Shown here one piece after another: positions 22,701 to 32,900 of a stretch of 64,000 nt of DNA; positions within the stretch are counted from its first letter, which is position 1; every line of letters starts with the position of its first letter. Source of the stretch: Amaranthus tricolor (Eukaryota; Streptophyta; Magnoliopsida; Caryophyllales; Amaranthaceae); contig NC_080062.1 in assembly GCF_026212465.1 (NCBI RefSeq), positions 4,317,001-4,381,000 of the forward strand, given 5' to 3'. The position numbers were made by a program, and so were the translations under genes. The notes below the pieces were generated by a model. The model saw only the letters and a program-made list of their open reading frames with translations. It was not told where the DNA came from and did not search any database.

Positions 22701-25700
22701 GACAAGTACCCCATTCCGGTTATTGACGAGCTGTTAGATGAGTTACATGGCGCGACTATTTTTTCTAAACTGGATTTGAAGTCCGGCTATCATTAGATAC
22801 GTGTCCATGTTGAAGATGTGCCCAAAACCGCCTTCCGCACTCATGAAGGCCACTACGAATTTTTGGTCATGCCTTTCGGTTTGACAAATGCTCCCTCCAC
22901 TTTCCAAGCTTTGGTGAACGAGGTATTTCGCCCTTATTTGCGAAAATTCGTTTTGGTTTTCTTTGATGATATTTTGGTTTATAGTGCTTCTTTAGAAGAT
23001 CATGTTCACCATTTGGCGTCTGTTTTGGAGTTACTGTCTTCTCACAAGCTCTATGCTAATAATAAGAAGTGTGAATTTGGCCTCTCTGAAGTAACATACC
23101 GGGGTCATGTGGTTTCCATTACTGGGATGGCCATGGATCAATCAAAAGTTCAAGCTATGATGGATTGGCCCAACCCGAAAACTTTGAAGGAGCTTTGTGG
23201 ATTTTTGGGGCTTACCGGGTATTACCATCGATTTATTTAGGGTTATGCTCATCTTGCTTCTCCCCTCACTCACCAACTCAAACATGACTGTTTTATGTGG
23301 AATTCAGAGGCTGATTCAGCATTTCATGCTCTCAAACAAGTTATGTTACAGGCCCCGATTTTGAGTACCCCGAACTTCCATATTCCTTTTGTTGTCGAAG
23401 CCAATACATCGGGTAGAGGGTTGGGGGCTGTTTTATCCCAGAATTCTCACTCGATTGCTTATTTTAGTAAAGCTTTAGGTGTTCAGGGCCAAGCTAATCA
23501 TATTTATGAGAAAGAATTAATGGCCATCGTTCTTGCGGTGCAAAAATGGCGTCATTACTTGTTAGGCCGGCATTTCATCATTTGGTCTGACCAACATAGC
23601 TTGCGCTTTATCACAGAACAAAGGGATATTGGCAACGAATATCAACGATGGATCAGCAAGCTTATGGGCTACGATTTTGAGATTAAATACAAACCGGGCA
23701 CCACTAATCAGGCGGCAGATGCATTTTCTCGTCACCCATCTTTTTCTCACTTAGAGCTTGATGCTCTTTTGACTCAATGTTCTATTCCATGGGAGGAAGT
23801 ACAACGTCAGATTGCAGCTGATCCTTTTCTTCATACTCTTCATACTAATCTGTCTCATATGTGGGCCATTACCCCGGTTATACACTCAATCAAGGCCAGC
23901 TATTGTACAAAGAACGAGTAGCGCTTCCCGCTTCATCTCCTTTCATTAAGACGCTGCTATTTGAGTTCCATAACTCGGCTGTGGGAGGGCACAATGGGGA
24001 GTTTAAAACTTACCTTTGCTTAGCTGAGCATTGGTTTTGGGTCGGAATGAGAAAGCAGGTTACACAGTATGTTCGGGAGTGTGCCGTTTGTCAACAAAAC
24101 AAAGCCTCTCACCAACAACCTGCGGGTTTGTTGCAACCCCTTCCTGTTCCTCATCAGGTTTGGGAGGAAGTATCGATGGATTTTGTAGAGACTCTTCCAC
24201 GTTCTGGTGGCTTTGATACGGTTCTTGTGGTGGTGGATCGGTTAAGTAAATATGCTCACGTCTTGGGCCTTAAACACCCTTTCTCCGCTCTCTCAGTGGC
24301 CACATTATTCACCCGCGAAATTGTGCGACTTCATGGCTACCCCCTGTCAATTGTTTCGGATTGTGATAAAGTGTTCATGAGTTTATTTTGGAAAGAGCTT
24401 TTTCGCTTACAAGGCACCCAACTCTTATGCAGTATGGCATACCATCCTCAAACAGATGGCTAGACTGAGATCGTAATCAAGCTATGGAAGCTTACCTTCG
24501 CTGTTTTGTTAATGGACAGCCCTTGCATTGGTCCAGATGGCTTCATTGGGCCGAATACTGTTACAACACCTCCCCCCAGACCTCTATCAAGATGTCCCCT
24601 TTTCAAGCCCTCTATGGTCGTCTACCTCCTACCCTTTTCCGCTTTGTTCATAATACTACCACCGTGGATAGTATGGAACAGTGGTTACGGGAACGTGATG
24701 CTATTCTTGATGATTTAAAGTTTCAATTGCTTAAAAATCAGCATCGTATGAAACTCACAACAGATCTTAAGCGCAGGGATGTTTCCTTTACAGTTGGAGA
24801 GGTGGTATATCTCAAGTTACAACCCTATCATCAGCAATGCTTAGCCCGTTGTCGTCGTGACAAGCTGTCTGCTCACTTCTATGGTCCTTATGAAATTTTG
24901 GCTAAAGTGGTGCGGTGGCCTATAAATTGGACTTACCTCCTTCTTGCAAAACCCATCCCGTCTTTCATGTTTCTCAATTAAAGCCAGCTCGGGGTTCCTC
25001 TTTTGTTGCTACTGCTATTCCCCCTCAACTCTCCACCATTCTGGAGTTAATGGCTGAACCTGAAGCATTGTTGGGTATTCACAAATCTATGCCATCGCTA
25101 CAAACAGTGGATGAAGTTCTCATCAGGTGGCAGGGCCTCCCTCTTACTGATGCTACATGGGAGAACTTTCACACCATTGATGCTCATTTTCCTCACTTTC
25201 ACCTTGAGGACAAGGTGAATCTCTTTGGGCGGGTGATGTGATGAATTCAAATGGCCCACTTATTACTTACAGCAAAAGGAAGAAAAAGGCTGAGGTGGCA
25301 GACGGTTGAGGAATGGAATCTTTCTGTTATCAGAGTTTGTTATGCTGCTTTGCACAATGGGCAAAAGTTTGTTATGGCTAATTTCAGTTTTGCTTTTGTG
25401 TATATATAGGGATGTAATTCTTTCTTTTCCATGCTTGTTTAGACAATTAGTAGGAGCTACTGGTCCGCTTGAATAGTCCAGAGTGAATACACTGTTCACT
25501 TATACATAATAATAAAAGCATTCCATCTCTTCTCCCTCCTCTCCTCTTCTGTGCAATATTATTCTGTTCTTTTCTCTTCTTTTCCCTTCTGTTTTCTTGA
25601 ATATTGCTTTATAGTATAACACAATGTTTTGCTGTATGTATGCAACCAAATTTGCTGAAATTCATACAAATAGTGGTGTCTTGTATTCTAATGTTCAAAA

Positions 25701-26060
25701 AATTTTGGAACCTACCAGTTATTCCTGGAAAACCATGAGAAGTTTCACAAGGAGGCTGACAAGAATTACTGGAAGGCAATCGCAGAGCTCATTCCTAATG
25801 AAGTCCCTGCTATAGAGAGGAAAAGAGGGAAAAAGGACCAAGAGAATAAACCTTCCATTGCCGTGATCCAAGGACCAAAGCCGGGGAAACCGACCGACCT
25901 TGCCAGGATGAGGCAGATACTTGTGAAGCTTAAGCACAGTCCTCCTACACACCTAAAACTAGCTTCACCACCTGCAGACGCCAAGACCAGCAAGACCCCT
26001 GCCGAGCCCCCCAAGACTGCGGCCATTGCTACCACCCCTGAAGCAGTAGTCACTGCATGA
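16748..26060 (+). CDS. CLC: Clathrin light chain
   Basis: There are three coding exons: 16748-17049, 18993-19146 and 25719-26060. They give a 265-residue protein, near the ~258 residues of Arabidopsis CLC2/CLC3. Junctions follow GT-AG, and the first splits an Arg codon in [14 protein letters not shown]. The N-terminal third is acidic ([18 protein letters not shown]). The middle is the charged coiled coil that binds the clathrin heavy-chain hub ([16 protein letters not shown] to [20 protein letters not shown]). The C-terminus is basic and Pro/Ala/Thr-rich, as in plant CLCs, after [20 protein letters not shown]. The product coats endocytic and TGN vesicles. Intron 2 is 6.57 kb, and all but ~1.15 kb of it is a chromovirus inserted in the same orientation. 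Confidence 0.95.
20208..20615 (+). repeat. 5' LTR of the chromovirus
   Basis: Begins TGTGATGAATTC and ends TATAGTATAACA. It contains a TATA-like tgtataaatag near 20372, the likely retroelement promoter, and a pyrimidine-rich stretch near the end. It is 408 bp, longer than the 3' LTR because of insertions at about 20395, 20428 and 20535. Confidence 0.92.
20935..25241 (+). pseudogene. Chromovirus gag-pol, inactivated
   Basis: Order seen: gag ([27 protein letters not shown] remnant near 21695); protease with the active-site region altered (DPDATHNF where DSGATHNF is usual); reverse transcriptase ([39 protein letters not shown]); RNase H ([12 protein letters not shown], catalytic Asp replaced); integrase with its HHCC finger (CAVCQQNK) and core (SMDFVETLP); and a C-terminal chromodomain ([17 protein letters not shown]). 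In-frame stops occur at 21151, 21413, 22794, 23238 and 24461, with frameshifts before 23861, near 24475 and near 24910. It encodes no intact polyprotein. Confidence 0.92.
25237..25621 (+). repeat. 3' LTR of the chromovirus
   Basis: 385 bp with the same ends as the 5' copy. Compared with that copy it lacks a 14-bp segment (tgatataatcacta) and two shorter pieces. It ends 97 bp before the third clathrin light chain exon. Confidence 0.92.
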
Positions 26061-26912
26061 TGATTGATTTGTGTTCAACGACCTTGTATTTATATCTGAG
26101 GATAAGAAGATTGAGTCGTTACTGTATCGCTTCAACATAGTGTCATTGATGAACTACATTGCAAGTGCAGGGTTTACTAGTTTTATATTCTCGCTTGACC
26201 CTTTAGAAAACTATGAAGTATGTATGAAGGAGAATTTTTAAGACATTGTATTCATTATTACTAGTATGTATTTAGTATCACTTTGACTTAATGAAGTTTC
26301 AGAGATTGGTTAAAGCTTTCATTATTTTGTTGCTATTAGCTATCAATCCTAGTTATCTAATGAAAATGTCCTTGGACACATGCATATGATGCATAAAGCT
26401 TCAATTATGATTTATGAGGCTTTGGTCTTTGTGAGCCCTCCTTGAAAGTTTTAGATAACGAACAAAAGGGTTTTGTTTCGCTATGCATATGCAATCCCTT
26501 AGAGTTGTTATAAACTACAAGGATACGGGTTTTATTAGTATAAACTATGTGACAATCAAACCCAGGATTTTGGCTGAGAAAAGCAATACTTTTCTCAACT
26601 AAGATTAGACCTGATTCTCATACACTTTTCTTAATTGTTATAATTTATTTTTATTTCTCATTTGAAATTTTTACCTTTTGTCCAAACATGCTCTAATTGC
26701 CAAGTACTCTTTGCATCAGTATTGTAATTGTAAACCATCCATAAATAATGATCTTTCATGTGATGTAACTTATAAGCAACCCAAAATACTGATATTTGAG
26801 GATTGATAAATGGTTATTGGCAAATTTAGCTGGCTTTATTTTGATATTAGTTTTTTTCATTAGCTGTTAAACTAACCACATAAACTATCTATTAATGGAG
26901 ACTAGGTGATTG

Positions 26913-26929
26913 CCCGTGCTAAGCACGGG
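26913..26929. repeat. Perfect 17-bp palindrome in AT-rich DNA
   Basis: CCCGTGCTAAGCACGGG has 8-bp arms around one A. GC-rich hairpins of this type (CCCGTGC...GCACGGG) recur near the ends of non-autonomous plant transposons. It lies in otherwise AT-rich sequence. Confidence 0.7.
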
Positions 26930-27068
26930 TCATCAATACTTAATTATATTTAACATATACTTTTATAAATAAATGAAGAAATTATCAAAAAATGAATAAA
27001 ATAAAAAATAATTATTGGTATTTGCCTAATTTTGACCCATATATATATACTAACGAAAAATAAAGTTA

Positions 27069-27072
<4 letters not shown>

Positions 27073-27164
<92 letters not shown>
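27073..27164. repeat. (TA)n microsatellite, ~92 bp
   Basis: An uninterrupted AT dinucleotide run. Open frames reading Ile-Tyr repeats across it are artefacts. Confidence 0.98.
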
Positions 27165-27166
<2 letters not shown>

Positions 27167-29952
27167 AATGGACATATTAATTTATATCAAACTATAAAAA
27201 CTATAAATATTTAACCACCTTCTTAATTTGTATACAACATTGTATGTTGAAGTATAAATGTTATTATTATCGTCACATATTAAAATCTTTAGTATTTGCC
27301 TAATTTTGACCCATAAAACCACTACATATGATTGATCATGCCTTAATAGTAAAATTTTAAAATTTATGTTAGGTAATAATCAAATGACTGAATTCTAATT
27401 TTATATCTTGTTCTTTATTTTCTTATCGATCAGGACGTTCTTAATGTCAAGTCTTTAGTTGTTGATCAAACTAAATAAAGGAAAATAAAATTGTAGATTT
27501 TAGTATTAGGAAACAATATCATGATTGTTACTGTCAATTCTTCTCAAGTTCTATTACTCCTTTATAAATATCATCTATCTTTAAACGCCGTTTACATCCG
27601 CCTCAATTTGAATAGAAAGTCAATTTTTAACTACTAAAAAAGAAACCAACTAAATAAACCATCAATAAAAAAATATATACATCAATACTCCAATAAATTA
27701 CTAAATTAAATTATCTAATTAACAATTAATAAAATTCAAACTTAATATAAAACTCAAACAAAAATATCAATTTAATATATTTAGTGTTGTTACTTGAAAT
27801 TTAGTGTCTAAAATATCCTTACTCCATTGTTATTTAACTTGCATTAGAAAAAAATGCACTTTTTAAGAAGATGTATAAATTTTAGATTTTTATTAGAAGT
27901 GATACAAATTTAATATTTACAAAGAATGTAACTTATGGATACTTTATATTCCTTATACGCATATATTATTAATCAATGCAAATAAGATAAAAATATATTT
28001 ATCATATAATGCCAGTATAAATTCAATAAAATAATGATAACAAACTAACAATCAAATTCCCAAAGATAAATAAAGAAAATTATGATAAACAAAGAAACTC
28101 GATTTAAATATAGAAAATCATGATAAACAAAGGAATATATCATAATAATTGCATCACTTAGCATTTTAGCTTATTCAAATATAATAGTAGCTACCTTTCA
28201 AAAAAAAATAGAAATAGTAGTTTCATTTATTTATTTTCACAAATCTTATGCTAAAAACACAAAAACTTGCATTCTAAGAAAAAAAAGTTGTTCGAAATAT
28301 ATTTTCTTTTTGTAACTAATGCAGGAGATATAGCCCATTCATCGCGATTTATTACATGCTTTACTTCTCTTTTTGATTTGAATCAACTAACCCAAAAAAT
28401 CTATAGAGAGATAATTAAAAAACAAAAAATCCAATTTTTAGATATGGGAACAAAAAAAATAGGGATTTTTATATGAGAAAAAGATAAATAATCTTCCTCC
28501 AAAAGCTGCAAACATGTGAGATTTAGATTAATGAGATAGAAAGAATAAGTCACTAATTTGATGAATGAAAGCAAAAAATGGTGAAAAGAGAAAATGTGAA
28601 GAAAACAACGAAAGATAAAACATATTTAAGTGAGATCTTGTCTTATTTGTTTCAATGCAAAGATTATTAAGATCAAATTTTTGTAATTTTTTATTATGCA
28701 TAATTAGAGATATTAAAAATTAAATTAGTGCATACGTGAAAAAGTAAATATTACAAATAATTTAAAACCAAATATAATTAGTATTATTTTATTGCCAATA
28801 ACCTACTATTATTCTATTGCAATTACTATAAGGTTTCTCATCCCCTTTTTATATTAAGAAAAGAATAAGAATAAGAATTTGGTATATTAAAAATATCTTG
28901 AATTATGGAAATGACTATATGATATATAGAATTTAGCATAATGTTAATACGTATAGTAACAAAAATATGCAATAGTTGATTATATTGTATTGTACGATAT
29001 GTAATTTAGGATAATTGGTACAAAAATATACAATAGCTGTCAGCTGATTACAATTAAGAAGAAAAGGATTGTATAGTACATAATTATTTCTTTGAGCATT
29101 AATTAAAGGGGTTATTAATGACAATAGAACACCACTAATAATTGGGCTAATTAATTAATTATGATATCTTTGCAAATTCCACTTTTTTGGTCAAATTTGT
29201 TTTTAAAAAATGTTCATTAGAGTAGTAATTAATAATTAATTGAGGAAAGAATTGTTTCCAAAAGAAGATGCACTTAGAGTAGTACTTAGACGGGGAAAAA
29301 TGTTCTGAGAGCTTGACACTTGTCATTAGATGGTGTTTATTTTAGTATTAGATATAGATAGATACTTCCTAAAATTAGTTATTGATGTTCACTTGTTTGT
29401 TAGGAATGAAAGTAAACTAACAAGTCAAAAGTAAATGAAAAAAACTGTTCAAAAGTAGTTTTTTTAATTTTGACAACTTTTCAACCAGACTTAAAACAAA
29501 CAAATTTTTGGTTGGTGGATAGACCAACACATAAGCTGAAACTCAAAAGCCAAGCCTTTATCATACATGAACACTTCCTTTTTATCTTGATAATATCGGT
29601 GCAGTCTACTAAAATAATGCAGTGTTAAATTCTTCACATAAAAAGAATGTGAGCTGTTTTGGTGAGTGAATCAATGATCTTCATAGTTAGCATACCAATA
29701 TCAGTAGTTGGCAAGATGTCTGAAAAGTCAGCTACAACGATAACTCAGCTAATAACTTCTAATAATACAAGGGCTGTTAAATTTAAACAATATAAGCTTC
29801 AATTTTCTCGGATGCTTGACAACTTTACACACGTACATGATACATAACAGCCTGCAGCTCCGTGACAACCAACTTGTTTCTGAATTTCCCTGGAAAATAA
29901 AAAAAACTGACGGACAGGGAAAGCATTTGATTTAGGGAGCACACTGTCGGTG

Positions 29953-32900
29953 TCACCTATTGTACGCAATGGTAGGCGAAGCATTGCAACCTCGTTCACT
30001 GACGAGGTCATCTTCCAATTCACTACCATGACCATCCATGGCAGGGATATGGTGGTTATTGACACTGTACTCGGAACTGGCATTGCTGCTTGTCGCTAAT
30101 GGTGAATCGGAAACACTAGCCGTTCTACTTCCTGTGGGCCCTGATCTTATACTGTACATAGAGGATGCTGGAATTTTTGTCATCAATGGCCGTAAGTTTC
30201 CAGGGATACTTCGCCTTATATCCTACAATAGAGAATCAAAACGTGAAACAACATTCAATTACCCCAATGCCATTAATTGGCTCCCACCTAGGGTGGGATT
30301 TGGGAGGGTCAAATGTCAGCAACCTTACCCTCTTGGCCTCGTTAATGATAAAACTAACAAAGAGGTTATTCTCGATGAACCCTTGGTAGCAAACAGAATG
30401 TGCAACTTCACATAAATAAGAAGTGAACATGATTTAATGTGTCATTTTACTTTATTTTGTGCATGAAACAATCATACATAATTTTTGTATTTCATCAAGA
30501 AGAGACAATAAGCCAAGGACCATCCCCCAGATGGCTCAGAACTAAGAAAGTTTTTATTTCGATTTATATACAAATTTAGTAGACTAGATAGGCTGATATT
30601 ACAGGACCACTGTAAAAATTTGAAAGTAAACCAGTGAGGATGTTACAATTATTGATAAATGTATTCTTTTTGCAGTTTAAAAGGTCTTCTGGAACCAAGG
30701 CTGAGTAGTTACTCATAGTGCAAAAATAAGGCTGCATCACTGTATTGCGACCATGTCATAAAGGTTTTTAAGTTTATTTTATCGTGACGGAAATATAAGC
30801 TGCATTGGCCGTTAAATCATCCGCATTAACAACAAAATCCATTTCGAGACCTTGACCGTATTTTCGCACTATGTTAGTTTGTATGTCTAGAACCCTGAAC
30901 CCCGCACATAGAGCAAGATTCATTCTTTAGGGTGAGTTATAGTAATTTAAGAGACAATTGATCAATTTAACCGAAGTATAAGATGGCAAATGAGACTAAC
31001 ATGAGGTGAGGACTTGAGGGAGCATTTTTGGAGGACTTGCTAAATGCACAATAAAGACATGGTGATTAGTGAACACAAAAATGACAGAAAGAATGAAGAA
31101 CCTACCATGTGCCGAATAGCCATATCCAGGGACTTTTTAGAAAGTGTCCGACCAAAGCCAGAGCTATCAGGTGATGACGCCGACTTTCCAGATAAGCCAG
31201 GAGAATGTTTGTCATCCTGCCTTGGAGGTGCCAATTTCCTCATGTTAATCACCCTCTCCACCATCTTTGTCCCAATAACCACAGGGCTCACATCATCATT
31301 TACTTTGGAATGCCCCCGGCTCACTGCAGGAACAGAACTTCCACTAGAATGAATGCCGCCATTAGGGGCACGCCCTCTAGAAGGAGAACAAGACTGGCGT
31401 CTCTGTCTTCCATTACTGACAGGTTCCACAGAAGCAGAACGAGCAGAGGAAGCAGCAGGTCTACCCCGTGTAGCTGAAAGGGGTCTATCAGGAAGGGTTG
31501 TCCTTAGATTCGGTGGAGCGTCTAAAGAGAAACCAGGCATCTCAGATGGGTTCCATGGACGAGATCTAGCAGTTGGAGAGGTACCACGTGAAGGTGCAGC
31601 ACTTCTAGATGGTGCTGAACCCACTGACTTGCTACTAATTGATGAAGATGACTTGTTAAGAGATGCAGCGATATTGGCAACACTTGGTGGTGCTGATGGA
31701 CGACGAGTTGGAGTTGATGCTCTGGATGTGGGTCGGGATGTAGGAACTGAGGGGCCAGAAGGCCTGGCTGTTGGAGTCGAAGATCTTGCAGTTGACCTTG
31801 TGGGTGTTGCTGATCTAGCAGTAGACCTAGTAGGAGTGGAAGATCTCGATGGCCCAGCTGATGGAGCTGAAGTTCTTGCAGCTGTAGTGGATCTTGATGG
31901 AGTTGAAGACCTTGATGGACCTGCAGACCTAGTAGAAGCTGTGGACCGAGTTGATGTCAATGGCTTTGGTGAAGAAGAGTGAAGTGAGGGCTTGGAATGA
32001 GGCACTGTGCCACGGGAGGTTGGTGTAGAGGATCTTGACGGTTTAGAAGACGTTAATGTAGATCGACGTGTAGGTGTTGCAGGTCTAGATCCACCTCCTG
32101 GTGTCACTGGTCTGGAACCTGGACCACCTGAAGAGGGAGGTCTTGACCCTGGACCCCCTGATGAAGAAGGCCTCCGCATTCCTGAAACTGAAGAGGTCAA
32201 CCCAGTAGATGAAGTTGGTTGCCTTGGCATCAGGCTTCTTCTCTCTGTGGTCTCTGTCTGGGAGTTCGCTAACTACATCACAACAGAAAAAGGTAATCTC
32301 TTAGCACAATGCAGAATTACAAGGTTAAGAAAAAATTTAGTCCATAAACTTCCAACATAGTCGCTCCCTCCTCTAGGAACCTGTCAGACAACATCCACAA
32401 TTAAGAAACAATCTGTAATAACCATAAAATTAAACAAAGCAAGCAGCTTGCCACTAATAAATCCTATCGCAATACCGGACTTAGCCACGAACTATCAATC
32501 CTCAGTCGATATTAGATAGCCATGAAAAACTAAGATGAAACTTAACTAGCAATAAGAAGAAAATTTCCAATAACTGCTAAGCCAAAAAAAAAGGTAAAGT
32601 TAAAGAATTTGAAAGCCTAGTGCAAAGCAGAAGCCAATCAATTAAGTATCTTCCTTAAAACAGTAAAGAAAACAATTTGCAACTTCAAGGAGAACTAACA
32701 CTCTCTTCTCCTTGAGCAACACACACAATTACTTTGTGCGTCATTATTTGATTTTAGCAAAACTCGAAATAATTCATTTGCCGAGAGAAAAGTGATTGAA
32801 GTATATCTGCAAAATATAAAGCAAAACACTTTTTGACCAACCCTAAGTAAACAAGTAATAAGAGACTCCACAAAAACAATGGCAAAGCCTAAATCCCAAC

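Larger units (their letters stand above)
20208..25621 (+). mobile_element. Reina-type Ty3/gypsy chromovirus, full length but decayed
   Basis: The element is 5,414 bp with LTRs at 20208-20615 and 25237-25621 and a perfect 5-bp target duplication, CAATG (20203-20207 and 25622-25626). A degenerate initiator-Met-type primer site (TGGTATCTGATACA; the usual form is TGGTATCAGAGC) follows the 5' LTR. A G-rich tract (GGGCGGGTGA) precedes the 3' LTR. Order inside: gag, protease, reverse transcriptase, RNase H, integrase, C-terminal chromodomain. Short LTRs and compact size fit the Reina clade. The LTR copies differ by about 15 substitutions and three indels by eye, so the insertion is not recent. It lies in the sense direction in intron 2 of the clathrin light chain gene. 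Confidence 0.93.
26061..29952. other. AT-rich intergenic region between CLC and the BPP-type gene
   Basis: The first ~270 bp is likely the 3' untranslated region of the clathrin light chain gene. Beyond it I find no gene. A GC-rich palindrome (26913-26929) and a (TA)n tract (27073-27164) are annotated separately. The right side ends near 29280-29350 with gcttgacacttgtcatt and a TAGATA-rich stretch, which may be the other end of a non-autonomous element beginning near the palindrome. I could not confirm terminal repeats. Confidence 0.4.

Noticed and set aside
27032..27214. 60-residue frame reading Ile-Tyr repeats
   Set aside because: Translation of the (TA)n microsatellite.
31353..31982. 209-residue open frame on the plus strand
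   Set aside because: It is the antisense shadow of the Ser/Thr/Arg-rich exon 4 of the BPP-type gene. Biased codons keep the opposite strand open, and it has no domain of its own.
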